NCBI GenBank assembly: GCA_003164305.1
Contig: PLSZ01000299.1
Coordinates: 1 to 8,622, forward strand
Length of the DNA stretch: 8,622 nt
Direction: 5' to 3'
Source: Acetobacteraceae bacterium
GTDB lineage: Bacteria; Pseudomonadota; Alphaproteobacteria; Acetobacterales; Acetobacteraceae
The notes under the pieces were generated by a model. The model saw only the letters and a program-made list of their open reading frames with translations. It did not search any database and was not told where the DNA came from. A program made the position numbers and the translations under genes. Of the stretch, positions 1 through 7,318 are shown piece after piece (the stretch's first letter is position 1; each line of letters starts with the position of its first letter).

Positions 1-2297
1 CGTTTCAAACCCGTCATCCCCCGGCTCGACCGGGGGATCAGCCAACGCACAATCCTGGTTTGGATGATGGCCCGGTCGATCCCCCGACCAGGTCGGGGGA
101 GGATCATGACGGGGAGGCGTACGCGCCGGGGGATCAGCCGACGCACAATCCCGGCTCGGGAGATGGCCCGGTCCAGCCGGGCCATGACGGGGAAGGCCGC
201 TTCGCCATGCTCTCCCGCGCGCTGCTGCCGGCGAAAGCGCTCGGCGCCTGGCAGGACGCGCCGCTCCCGCCGCCAACTGGCCTGCGGCGGCTGAAACCGC
301 GTGACTCGCAGGAGGAAGCCGAGGCGATCGCCATGATCCTGCGTCAGGCCGTGGAAACGCCGGGCCGCACCGCCGCCCTGGTCACGCCGGATCGCGAACT
401 CGCCGGCCGGGTGTCCGCCGCGCTGCCGCGTCACGGCATCATCGCCGACGACAGCGCGGGCGAGGCGCTGATCGACACGCCGCCCGCCGTGTTCCTCCGC
501 CTGCTGGCCCATGCGTTGACCGAGGCATTGGCGCCAGTGCCGCTGCTGTCGCTGCTGAAGCATCCGCTGGCCGCCGCCGGCATGGAGGCCGCCGCCTGCC
601 GCCAGCACGCCCGCGCGCTGGAGATCGCCGCGCTGCGGGGGCCTCGGCCGATGCCGGGCCTCGCGGGACTGCGCCGTGCAATCGAAAAGTCCGGCGCCGA
701 ACTGCAAGCGTTCCTGACTCGTGTCGAGGCTTGCCTGGAACCCGCGTTGCGTGTCCTGGCCAGCGTGGAATTCGCTCCGGCCGATGCGCTGAGCGCGTTG
801 CTCGCCGCCGCCGAAAACCTCGCGGCGACCGATGAGGAACCAGGTGCCGTCCGCCTCTGGGCTGAGGAAGAAGGCGACGCCCTGTCCACCACCCTGACCG
901 CCGCGTTGGCCGCGCTGCCGTATCTGCCGGATCAACCCGGAAATGTGATGCCGGGCCTGCTCGACGCGCTGCTGCGGGGCCAGGTCGTGCGCAGCCGGCG
1001 CGCGCTGCGAGGCCGCGGCGGCACCGAGCATCCCCGCGTGTTCATTTGGGGACCGCTGGAGGCGCGGCTGCAATCCGTCGATGTGATGGTGCTCGGCGGT
1101 CTGGTCGAGACCGTCTGGCCGCCGGCCCCCGAGCCAGGCCCGTGGCTGTCCCGGCCGATGCGCGCGACCGTCGGTCTGCCTTCGCCCGAGGCGGAAATCG
1201 GCCTCGCCGCGCATGATTTCCTGGCCGCCGCCGTCTCCGCGCCCGAGGTGATCCTGTCCTGCCCCGACCGCCGCGACGGCGCGCCAGCCGTGCCGGCGCG
1301 CTGGCTGACGCGGCTGGACGCTTTGCTGGGCGGAGCGAACACGCCTCTGGAACAGCACCCCGCCGTCGAATGGGCTCGGGCGCAGGATCATCCGGTCGGT
1401 GGTCCAAAACCGGTCCGCCCGCCGCGCCCGTGCCCGCCGGTCGCGGTGCGGCCGTCGCGGCTGAGCGTCACCGAGATCGAGACCTGGCTGCGCGACCCTT
1501 ATGCGATTTACGCGAAGCACATTCTGCGGCTGCCGGCGCTGAACCCGCTGGATCAGGAGACCGACGCCGCCGATTACGGCACCATAGTCCACGCCGGCCT
1601 GCATTTGTTTCTGCGCGAGCACGGCACCGCGTGGCCGGCGGACGCGGATCGGCGGATGCGGGACGCGATGCGGCGGGCGCTGGCGGAATCCTTCGCCCGC
1701 GCCGCCGTCGTCGCCTGGTGGGAGCCGCGGCTGGACCGCATCGCCGCCTGGGTCGCGGAGACCGAGCAACGACGCCGGGATGCTGTCCGGTTGCTGTCCA
1801 TCGATACCGAAAAGTCCGGTCTTGTCGATATCCAGCGCCCCGGAAGGCGTTTCCGGCTGACCGCGCGGGCCGACCGGATCGAGCGGCGGGAAGACGGGTC
1901 GCTGGCGTTCCTCGACTACAAGACCGGTGTGGTCCCATCGCAAAAGCTGGTCGCGGAAGGACTGGCGCCACAGTTGACGCTGGAAGCGGCGATGGCTCTG
2001 GCGGGTGGCTTCGGTCCGGAGTTGCGGGCGGAAACGGCGGAACTGACCTATTGGCAACTGACCGGCGGCTATGAACCTGGCAAGGCGACGCCGCTGTTCA
2101 AGGACAAGGACGCCGAACGCGCCGCGGCGATCGACAAAGCGATCCGCGGTGTCGAAAGCCTGATCGACCAGTATGACGAGCCGGATCGTTGTTATTTCGC
2201 GCAACCGCATCCGTCGTGGAGGCCGCGCTTCTCCGATCACGACCAACTGGCGCGGGTCGCCGAATGGTCCGCCGCGGCTGAGGATGAAGAGGTGTGA
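1..2297 (+). CDS. addB: AddB, double-strand break repair protein, 5'-truncated by the window edge
   Basis: AddB is the second subunit of the AddAB helicase-nuclease, which resects DNA double-strand breaks for RecA loading. The frame (codons at positions divisible by 3) is open from base 3, so the gene begins outside the window. The TTG at 60 is only the first possible start codon and lies inside a repeat, so it is not the true start. Numbering from that TTG, AddB-like sequence starts near residue 49. A helicase-like core contains VLGGLVETVWPP around residues 343-354. The C-terminal nuclease domain begins near SRLSVTEIETWL (466) and carries G-x-x-x-H (H511), D605, D619-Y620-K621 and a Gln-containing helix (APQLTLEAAM). 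This completes a PD-(D/E)XK site. No CxxC cluster like the iron-sulfur site of Bacillus AddB is visible in the C-terminal region. The gene overlaps addA by 4 nt. Oddity: about 60 codons at its visible 5' end are repeat-derived (see repeat entries). Family assignment is firm; the intactness of the N-terminus cannot be judged here. Confidence 0.93.
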   Translation, partial: FQTRHPPARPGDQPTHNPGLDDGPVDPPTRSGEDHDGEAYAPGDQPTHNPGSGDGPVQPGHDGEGRFAMLSRALLPAKALGAWQDAPLPPPTGLRRLKPRDSQEEAEAIAMILRQAVETPGRTAALVTPDRELAGRVSAALPRHGIIADDSAGEALIDTPPAVFLRLLAHALTEALAPVPLLSLLKHPLAAAGMEAAACRQHARALEIAALRGPRPMPGLAGLRRAIEKSGAELQAFLTRVEACLEPALRVLASVEFAPADALSALLAAAENLAATDEEPGAVRLWAEEEGDALSTTLTAALAALPYLPDQPGNVMPGLLDALLRGQVVRSRRALRGRGGTEHPRVFIWGPLEARLQSVDVMVLGGLVETVWPPAPEPGPWLSRPMRATVGLPSPEAEIGLAAHDFLAAAVSAPEVILSCPDRRDGAPAVPARWLTRLDALLGGANTPLEQHPAVEWARAQDHPVGGPKPVRPPRPCPPVAVRPSRLSVTEIETWLRDPYAIYAKHILRLPALNPLDQETDAADYGTIVHAGLHLFLREHGTAWPADADRRMRDAMRRALAESFARAAVVAWWEPRLDRIAAWVAETEQRRRDAVRLLSIDTEKSGLVDIQRPGRRFRLTARADRIERREDGSLAFLDYKTGVVPSQKLVAEGLAPQLTLEAAMALAGGFGPELRAETAELTYWQLTGGYEPGKATPLFKDKDAERAAAIDKAIRGVESLIDQYDEPDRCYFAQPHPSWRPRFSDHDQLARVAEWSAAAEDEEV
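10..191. repeat. Composite palindromic repeat translated in frame inside addB
   Basis: The block is bounded by inverted copies of cccgtcat (10-17 and 184-191). It contains three inverted repeats: 16-24/30-38 (9 bp, loop ctcga), 80-89/91-100 (10 bp around one base) and 163-171/177-185 (9 bp, loop tccag). A further copy of atgacggg at 106-113 suggests a complete unit at about 10-113 followed by a partial second unit at about 126-191. The addB frame runs through all of it without a stop and encodes a Pro/Gly/Asp-rich peptide. The same hairpin family recurs in the addA-trxA spacer, where it is clearly non-coding. This resembles a REP/BIME-type or Rickettsia-palindromic-element-type repeat. Insertion into addB is inferred, because the left flank is nearly absent from the window. 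Confidence 0.75.
30..173 (+). repeat. 48-bp imperfect direct repeat pair, 96-bp period
   Basis: Bases 30-77 and 126-173 match at 42 of 48 positions by eye; the differences are at 44, 56, 59, 61, 64 and 65. The period is 96 bp, exactly 32 codons, so both copies are read in the same frame and each encodes PGDQPTHNPG (codons 30-59 and 126-155). The pair lies within the composite palindromic block of addB and probably reflects two related repeat units inserted side by side or one duplicated unit. Confidence 0.8.
2280..2297 (+). promoter_or_regulatory. Ribosome binding site and 4-nt stop/start overlap, addB-addA
   Basis: GAGGA at 2280-2284 lies 9 nt before the GTG start of addA at 2294. A second purine run, AAGAGG (2287-2292), lies too close to that start to be the main site. 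The sequence GTGA at 2294-2297 contains both the addA start and the addB stop. This layout usually means translational coupling, which fits two subunits of one complex. Confidence 0.65.
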
Positions 2298-5200
2298 GCG
2301 CTTCCGTTTCGCCACGCGCCGAAGCGGAGGCCAACCAGCTCGCCGCCTCCGATCCTGCGGTCTCGGCGTTCGTCGCCGCCTCCGCCGGGTCGGGCAAGAC
2401 GCGGCTGCTGACCGACCGGTTGCTGCGGTTGATGGTCGGCGGCGCGAAGCCCGAGCGCATTCTGTGCCTGACCTTCACCAAAGCCGCCGCCGCCGAGATG
2501 GCCGTCCGCCTGCAACGCCGGTTGGGCCAATGGGTCACGACGCCGGACGACGCTTTGCGCGAGGAACTGCGCAAACTGGCGATCGAGCCGTCCAAGGAGA
2601 CGATGGACCGGGCGCGGTCGTTGTTCGCGCATGTGCTGGATCTGCCGGGCGGCATGCGGATCGGCACAATTCACGCCTTTTGCCAGTCGCTGCTGCGCCG
2701 GTTTCCTTTGGAAGCGGAGATCTCGCCGCATTTCCAACTCGCCGAGGACCGCGACGCCGATGAGGCGATGACCGAAGCGCGCGAGGACATGCTGGCCTCG
2801 GTGCGCCCTCGCGGTCAGGCGACCACGCTGTCCGATCTGGAGGTCGCGCTGCGCGATCTGGCGGGCGTCGCCACGCTGGCGCAGTTCGGCAAACTGGTGA
2901 AGGCGCTGAAAAGCCACCGCGAGCGTTGGCGACGGGCGCAAGCCGCCGGACCGGCCCTGGCGGCGGCGCGGCGACGGCTTCTCGGCGTGACGGAACGCGA
3001 CCGCGACGCCGTCATCACGCGCGCGGTCCGCGGCGCCGATGAGCCGGCATTGCGCGCCGCCGCCCGCGAAATCGAGGCGAACGGCGCGACAAAAGTGGCG
3101 GAAAACGCCCGCGAAATCCTCGGCTGGCTCGGCCTGGACCCGGCGCGCCGCGCCGCCGAATGGTCAGTTTGGCGTCGCTGCTTCGTGAAAGCAGACGGCC
3201 AGCCCTACGCGTCGCAATCCTTGGTCAACGTCGCACTGGGCCGCACAAACCCCGACCTGCTGCCGCCGCTGCTCGCGGAAGCGGACCGGGTCCTGGCCAT
3301 CGACGACGAGGCCGCCGCGGCCGATACCGCCGCGCTGTCGGAGGCGCTGTGCACCCTCGCCGGGCCGCTGCTGGATCGATACGAAAGCCGTAAGGCCGCC
3401 TCTGGCCTGCTGGAATACGACGACCTGATCGGCCGCAGCACCGCCTTGCTGAAAGATCCGGGCGCCGATTGGGTGCTGTACAAGCTCGACGGCGGGCTGG
3501 ATCATCTGCTGCTGGACGAGGTGCAGGATACCGCGCCGGAACAATGGGACATCGCGCACAGCCTGACCCAGGAGTTCTTCGCCGGCGAAGGCGCGCGCGA
3601 GGCAACGCGCACGGTGTTCGCGGTGGGCGACCGCAAGCAGTCGATCTTCTCGTTCCAGGGCGCCGACGTCGCCGGGTTCGAGGCAGCCCGCGCCCGGTTG
3701 GGCCAACGGGTGCATGACGCCGGCCGCGACTGGCGCGACGAGGAGCTGAACGTCTCGTTCCGGTCGACCTCCCCGGTCCTGGCGCTGGTGGATGCCGTGT
3801 TCGCCGACCCGGCCCCCGCCGCCGGCGTGGTACTGACCGGAGAAACTCTGTCGCATCGCGCCGACCGCGCCGGTCACGCAGGACGCGTCGAACTTTGGCC
3901 CCTCGCCGAAGCGCCGCCGCCGGAACCGCCCGCGCCCTGGACCGCGCCCGAGCGGTATCAACGCGCCACCTCCGCGCTCCAGTTGCTGGCGGACGATCTG
4001 GCGGGCTGGATCCGCGACCAGACCGACGGCTCGGTGCTGCTGGAAAGCAAGGGGCGGCCGTTGCAGCCCAGGGACGTCATGATCCTGGTGCGCCGCCGTG
4101 ACGCGTTGCCGGCCGCATTGGTGCGGTCGCTGAAGTCGCTCGGCGTGCCGGTCGCCGGATTGGACCGCATGGTGCTGACCGGGCAACCCGCCGTACAGGA
4201 TCTGATGGTGCTCTGCGACGCGTTGTTGCTGCCACAGGACGACCTGAGTTTCGCCAGTTTTCTGACCAGCCCCTTGGGCGGCCTCGACGACAACGACCTG
4301 ATGGCGCTGGCGATCGGCCGGACCAGACCGTTGTGGGACGTCCTGCGCGAGCGGCACGCCGAAACCCCCGCCTGGTCGCGCGCCTGGACCTTCTTCAGCA
4401 CATTACTGGGCCGTGTCGATTACGTCTCGCCACACGCCTTGCTCGCCGAGGTACTGGGCACTCAGGACGGCCGCGCGCGCCTGCTGGCGAGGCTGGGGGC
4501 CGAAGCGGCGGAACCGATCGACGAATTGCTCAACGCCGCGTTGCGCTATGCCAAAGTGCATCCGCCGTCGCTACAGGGGTTCCTGCAGTGGCTGCGGCGC
4601 TCAGGCGCGGAAATCAAGCGCGAGGCGGAGGCGGCCGGTGGTCAGGTGCGCATCCTGACGGTGCACGGCGCGAAAGGCTTGCAGGCGCCCCTGGTGATCC
4701 TGCCGGACACGACCTCCCTGCCGAAGGACGAGGACGAACTGTTGTGGGGTGAGGATCCTCTGACAGGGCTCGAGGTCCCGATCTGGACGCCACGCAAAGA
4801 ATTTCACTGCGCCGGAACGAAACGCATCCGGGACGAGGCGACGCGGCTGCGGCGCGAGGAGCATAACCGGCTGTTGTATGTCGCGTTGACCCGCGCCGAG
4901 GACCGGCTGGTGGTGTGCGGCTGGAAGCCCAAAAGCCGCCCGAACGACGCGTGCTGGTATAACGCGATCGCTCAGGGGTTCACCCGGCTGGTGGAAGTGG
5001 CGGAAGGCGACGTGGCGCATTTCAGTTCGCCGCAAACCGCTCCGATCGAACGCGAGCCCTCCGTCGCCGTGGCCACCGGAGCGTCGCGGCCGCCGCCGTT
5101 TCTGGGTGTGCCGCCGGCGCCGGAGCCCTCTCGGCCACGGCCGCTGGCGCCGAGTCGGCCCGAGGGTGTGGAATTCGGGCCGCTCCCGCCGAGCGTGTCC

Positions 5201-5740
5201 CCCCTGGCGCGGGTGGAGGAAGGCGCGGACCAGTTCCAACGCGGGCAATGGATCCACAGCCTGTTGCAGCATCTGCCGGCGCTGCCCGAGGCCGATTGGC
5301 ACACCGCCGCGCTCCGCTTTCTCAGCAAGCCGGCCAATCGCCTGACGCCGGGCACAGCGGCGGAAATCGCGAATGAGGTCGTGGCCATCCTGAAGCATCC
5401 GGCATTGGCTCCACTGTTCGGCCCGGGAAGCCGGGCTGAAGTGCCGCTGACGGGCGTGGTCGGGGATGTTGTCGTGGGTGGACTGGTCGATCGCCTGGTG
5501 GTGTTGCCCGATCGCGTGCTGCTGGGGGATTTCAAGACCAACCGGCGAACGCCGGCGACCGCGGAGGCCACGCCGGTCGCCTATTTACGGCAAATGGCCA
5601 GCTACCGCGCGGTGCTGCGGGGGATCTTTCCAGACCGCCCGGTGAAGTGCGCGCTGATCTGGACGCGCGAGGCACGAGTCATGGTGCTGCCGGACGCGCT
5701 GCTGGATCCTCACGCGCCGGGAGAAAGCGTCAGGGCGTAA
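2294..5740 (+). CDS. addA: AddA, ATP-dependent helicase-nuclease subunit of AddAB
   Basis: AddA is the UvrD/Rep-type (SF1A) 3'-5' helicase and nuclease subunit that works with AddB at double-strand breaks. The predicted protein is 1148 aa, normal for alphaproteobacterial AddA. Visible motifs in order: Q-motif glutamine Q15; Walker A ASAGSGKT (29-36); motif Ia LTFTKAAAAEM (59-69); GTIHAFC (from 124); Walker B DEVQD (408-412); GDRKQSIFSFQGA with Q449; SFRST with R490; VHGAKGLQAP with H791; and YVALTRAED with R867. A proline-rich linker at about 920-965 precedes the C-terminal nuclease domain. That domain has H988, D1066, D1079-F1080-K1081 and Q1100-x3-Y1104, a complete PD-(D/E)XK site. Start choice: the GTG overlaps the addB stop and has GAGGA upstream, and the Q-motif lies at a sensible distance from it. 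No frameshift or missing catalytic residue was seen. Confidence 0.97.
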   Translation: MSASVSPRAEAEANQLAASDPAVSAFVAASAGSGKTRLLTDRLLRLMVGGAKPERILCLTFTKAAAAEMAVRLQRRLGQWVTTPDDALREELRKLAIEPSKETMDRARSLFAHVLDLPGGMRIGTIHAFCQSLLRRFPLEAEISPHFQLAEDRDADEAMTEAREDMLASVRPRGQATTLSDLEVALRDLAGVATLAQFGKLVKALKSHRERWRRAQAAGPALAAARRRLLGVTERDRDAVITRAVRGADEPALRAAAREIEANGATKVAENAREILGWLGLDPARRAAEWSVWRRCFVKADGQPYASQSLVNVALGRTNPDLLPPLLAEADRVLAIDDEAAAADTAALSEALCTLAGPLLDRYESRKAASGLLEYDDLIGRSTALLKDPGADWVLYKLDGGLDHLLLDEVQDTAPEQWDIAHSLTQEFFAGEGAREATRTVFAVGDRKQSIFSFQGADVAGFEAARARLGQRVHDAGRDWRDEELNVSFRSTSPVLALVDAVFADPAPAAGVVLTGETLSHRADRAGHAGRVELWPLAEAPPPEPPAPWTAPERYQRATSALQLLADDLAGWIRDQTDGSVLLESKGRPLQPRDVMILVRRRDALPAALVRSLKSLGVPVAGLDRMVLTGQPAVQDLMVLCDALLLPQDDLSFASFLTSPLGGLDDNDLMALAIGRTRPLWDVLRERHAETPAWSRAWTFFSTLLGRVDYVSPHALLAEVLGTQDGRARLLARLGAEAAEPIDELLNAALRYAKVHPPSLQGFLQWLRRSGAEIKREAEAAGGQVRILTVHGAKGLQAPLVILPDTTSLPKDEDELLWGEDPLTGLEVPIWTPRKEFHCAGTKRIRDEATRLRREEHNRLLYVALTRAEDRLVVCGWKPKSRPNDACWYNAIAQGFTRLVEVAEGDVAHFSSPQTAPIEREPSVAVATGASRPPPFLGVPPAPEPSRPRPLAPSRPEGVEFGPLPPSVSPLARVEEGADQFQRGQWIHSLLQHLPALPEADWHTAALRFLSKPANRLTPGTAAEIANEVVAILKHPALAPLFGPGSRAEVPLTGVVGDVVVGGLVDRLVVLPDRVLLGDFKTNRRTPATAEATPVAYLRQMASYRAVLRGIFPDRPVKCALIWTREARVMVLPDALLDPHAPGESVRA

Positions 5741-5748
5741 ACGCGCCG

Positions 5749-5791
5749 CCCCCACGTCATGGTCCGGCTCGACCGGACCATGACGTGGGGG
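5749..5791. repeat. Intergenic palindrome, 19-bp perfect stem with 5-nt loop
   Basis: Bases 5749-5767 pair perfectly with 5773-5791 around the loop ctcga. The upper stem (gtcatggtccgg and its complement) matches the repeat units inside addB, with the same CCGG-ctcga-CCGG tip. It lies 8 nt after the addA stop and could attenuate transcription or stabilise the addBA mRNA 3' end. There is no following T-run, so it is not a standard intrinsic terminator. It is best described as a member of the local palindromic repeat family. Confidence 0.85.
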
Positions 5792-5883
5792 GTGAACGCT
5801 CTGTTCCCCCGGTGCCTCCTCCCGGCGCGTCTTGACCCCGTCCCGCCGCGCGACCACCTTTTGGCCAACCACGGAGTCCTCCC

Positions 5884-6216
5884 ATGAGCACCAACACCAA
5901 GCCCGTCACGGACCAAAGTTTCGCCGTCGATGTCATCGAAGCCAGCAAGACCGGTCCCGTCCTCGTCGATTTCTGGGCCGAGTGGTGCGGCCCCTGCAAG
6001 ATGATCGGACCCGCGCTGGAAGAACTCGCGGGCGAGTTCGGCGATAAGCTGACGGTCGCCAAAGTCGATATCGACAACAACCCGATGTCGCCGACCAACT
6101 ACGCGGTGCGCGGCATTCCGACGCTGATTCTGTTCAAGGACGGCAAGCCCGCCTCGACGCAGGTGGGCGCGCTGCCCAAAAGCCGGTTGAAAGACTGGAT
6201 TACCTCCCAGCTCTGA
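5884..6216 (+). CDS. trxA: Thioredoxin TrxA
   Basis: This is a cytosolic thiol-disulfide oxidoreductase that reduces protein disulfides and is itself recycled by thioredoxin reductase. The protein has 110 aa, the usual size of a single thioredoxin domain. The active site W-C-G-P-C has cysteines at 35 and 38. The buried aspartate D29 and the cis-proline P79 in RGIPT are in place, followed by LILFKDG. No signal peptide is visible. The ATG start has GGAG (5873-5876) 7 nt upstream. A possible -35 element CTTGACC at 5831-5837 lacks a convincing -10. The gene follows addA by 143 nt with a large palindrome between them, so it may be transcribed separately. It ends in a strong intrinsic terminator. 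A trxA after addBA is a common alphaproteobacterial arrangement. Confidence 0.97.
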   Translation: MSTNTKPVTDQSFAVDVIEASKTGPVLVDFWAEWCGPCKMIGPALEELAGEFGDKLTVAKVDIDNNPMSPTNYAVRGIPTLILFKDGKPASTQVGALPKSRLKDWITSQL

Positions 6217-6242
6217 GCCACCCGCCGATTTCGGCGATTTGG

Positions 6243-6280
6243 GCGGCCGTGTTCCTCCGGAGCACGGCCGCTTTCGTTTT
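6243..6280 (+). terminator. Intrinsic terminator of trxA
   Basis: GCGGCCGTG at 6243-6251 pairs perfectly with 6263-6271. The stem extends by one G-T and one T-A pair to a 7-nt loop (cctccgg), and the tract tttcgtttt follows (6272-6280). This is a classic GC-rich hairpin plus T-run, 26 nt after the trxA stop. It separates trxA from the downstream regulator gene. Confidence 0.9.
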
Positions 6281-6382
6281 GGCGCGGACGTAGGCCGCGC
6301 CACTTCGGTTGGGGCCGGACGCGAGGAAAAAATGTCGATCCGGGTCGATAGCAGATGTTTTCTTCTCCCGTGCGACCGTGTA

Positions 6383-6409
6383 TGGGGTTTTGGAGAAAAC
6401 ATTACCCCA
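6383..6409. promoter_or_regulatory. Possible operator: nested inverted repeat upstream of the Lrp-type gene
   Basis: The outer arms tggggt (6383-6388) and acccca (6404-6409) are perfect inverted repeats separated by 15 nt. An inner pair, gtttt (6387-6391) and aaaac (6396-6400), partly overlaps them. The site ends 16 nt before the proposed start of the Lrp/AsnC-type gene. Regulators of that family commonly bind AT-rich, imperfectly palindromic sites near their own promoters, so autoregulation is possible. The evidence is only the symmetry and position. Confidence 0.35.
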
Positions 6410-6425
6410 GATTGGACATCTCGTC

Positions 6426-6890
6426 ATGGCCGCCGACAAGGACCTCGACCGCTTCGACCGGGAAATTCTCCGGCTCATCTCCGAGGACGCATCCCTGTCG
6501 CTCGCCGAGATCGCGGGCAAGGTCGGGTTGACCCCAACGCCATGCTGGAAGCGCATTCGTCGCATGGAACAGGAGGGTATCATTCTGCGCCGGGTGGCGG
6601 TGCTCGATCCGGTGAAAATTGGGCTGCCGGTCTCGGTCTTCGTGGAGATCGAGACGGCCGATCATTCCAGTGACTGGCTGACCAAATTCGCCGACGTGAT
6701 CGCGCGAACCCCCGAAATCGTCGATGCCTGGCGGATGTCGGGAGATGTCGATTATTTGTTGCATGTGGTGGTCGCCGACATCGCCTCGTATGACTCGTTT
6801 TATCGGAAACTCATCGCGTCCGTGCCTTTGCGTAACGTCAGCAGCCGGTTCAGCATGGAGCGAATGAAGGCCGCCGCGTTGCCGATTTAG
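6426..6890 (+). CDS. Lrp/AsnC-family transcriptional regulator, DecR-like
   Basis: The predicted protein has 154 aa, the standard length of a single-domain-pair Lrp/AsnC regulator. Residues about 7-60 form the winged helix-turn-helix, with LSLAEIAGKVGLTPTPCWKRI as its recognition region. A short linker leads to the ligand-binding RAM domain (about 66-154). From recall, the sequence resembles E. coli DecR (YbaO), a cysteine-responsive activator of cysteine detoxification. Shared features include TPCWKR, HHSS/DHSS-x-W, WRM-G-x-x-DYL, VAD-x-x-x-YD-x-FY and a C-terminal LPI. The ligand here is not proven. The ATG at 6426 is preferred because the family begins with a short tail before D-x-x-D-x-x-IL; the longer TTG-started reading (6309) adds unrelated residues. 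Its ribosome binding site is weak (TGGA, 6413-6416). No target gene next to it is evident. Confidence 0.9.
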   Translation: MAADKDLDRFDREILRLISEDASLSLAEIAGKVGLTPTPCWKRIRRMEQEGIILRRVAVLDPVKIGLPVSVFVEIETADHSSDWLTKFADVIARTPEIVDAWRMSGDVDYLLHVVVADIASYDSFYRKLIASVPLRNVSSRFSMERMKAAALPI

Positions 6891-6940
6891 CGTGGTTTCG
6901 GGATCGTCCGCGCCGCGAACGCCACTGCGTGCACAAGTCT

Positions 6941-6969
6941 TTGAAATTTCTGATCATATTAGGTCTATT
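6941..6969 (+). promoter_or_regulatory. Candidate sigma70-type promoter for the ribbon-helix-helix gene
   Basis: TTGAAA at 6941-6946 (5 of 6 matches to the -35 consensus) is followed after 17 nt by TCTATT at 6964-6969 (4 of 6 matches to -10). The whole stretch 6937-6980 is an AT-rich island in otherwise GC-rich DNA. Initiation would fall near 6976, giving a leader of roughly 43 nt to the GTG start at 7019. There is no experimental evidence. Confidence 0.5.
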
Positions 6970-7006
6970 TTAAGGATATTCCGATCCAATGGCGCCTGTT
7001 TCAACC

Positions 7007-7013
7007 GGAGGGG
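7007..7013 (+). promoter_or_regulatory. Ribosome binding site that decides the start of the ribbon-helix-helix gene
   Basis: GGAGGGG at 7007-7013 is 5 nt before GTG at 7019. The in-frame ATG at 6989 has only AAGGA at a 12-nt distance (6972-6976). The stronger and better-spaced site favours the GTG start. Confidence 0.65.
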
Positions 7014-7018
7014 CCACC

Positions 7019-7318
7019 GTGACGGTCAGTCGACTGATCAATCGAAATGTTGTCGCCGAGCGCGGCCGGACCAGCATGCGCCTGGAGCCGGAGTTGTGGG
7101 AGGCATTGCTGGAAATTTGCGGCCGCGAGGGCCAGGATATGAGCGCCCTGGTGCGCAAGGTCGAGCAGAACGGCCACGCGGGCGGGCGGACCAGCGCGGT
7201 GCGCGTGTTCGTCATGTCGTATTTTCGCGATGCCGCGACCGAGGCGGGGCACATCGCGTCGGGCCATGGCGCGTTGTCGATGAACCGGCACGCGGAACAG
7301 GCCCGATCCGCGGCCTGA
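7019..7318 (+). CDS. Small ribbon-helix-helix domain protein (RHH_4-like)
   Basis: The predicted protein has 99 aa. Residues about 8-70 fit the ribbon-helix-helix family common in alphaproteobacteria. A basic strand (NRNVV, then GRTSMRLEPELW at 16-27) leads to helix A (WEALLEICGREG) and a second helix segment, followed by the typical TSAVRVFVMSYFRDAATEAGH (58-78). Such proteins are presumed DNA-binding dimers; their targets are largely unknown. The C-terminal tail of about 20 residues looks disordered. The GTG start is chosen over the ATG at 6989 because of the strong ribosome binding site. The gene stands alone behind its own promoter-like island and is convergent with the DUF2889 gene. No toxin partner is adjacent, so an antitoxin role is not supported. 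Confidence 0.85.
   Translation: MTVSRLINRNVVAERGRTSMRLEPELWEALLEICGREGQDMSALVRKVEQNGHAGGRTSAVRVFVMSYFRDAATEAGHIASGHGALSMNRHAEQARSAA

Noticed and set aside
10..191. CRISPR array
   Set aside because: The repeats are palindromic, imperfect and only two to three in number, with no regular spacers of the expected size.
60..2297. TTG at 60 as the true start of addB
   Set aside because: The frame is open to the left edge, the TTG lies inside a repeat, and AddB proteins have several hundred more N-terminal residues.
3164..4357. Minus-strand open frame of 397 codons
   Set aside because: It lies entirely within addA, whose motifs are intact on the plus strand; its product is Gln/Arg/Gly-rich with no domain, typical of antisense frames in GC-rich DNA.
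4601..5398. Minus-strand open frame of 265 codons
   Set aside because: Antisense to addA helicase and linker coding sequence; no recognisable domain.
5710..6402. Minus-strand open frame of 230 codons spanning trxA
   Set aside because: Antisense to trxA and through its terminator; no domain and no plausible ribosome binding site seen.
6309..6425. N-terminal extension of the Lrp-type regulator from TTG 6309
   Set aside because: The added residues do not resemble the family, and the region holds a likely operator or promoter; ATG 6426 gives the standard 154-aa length.
6332..6673. Frame starting at ATG 6332 behind GAGGAAAAA
   Set aside because: The start signal is attractive, but the frame continues out of phase through the regulator's HTH coding region and gives an Arg/Gly-rich product with no domain.
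7019..7318. Ribbon-helix-helix protein as an antitoxin
   Set aside because: No toxin-like gene is adjacent, and the sequence fits the stand-alone alphaproteobacterial RHH_4 type.
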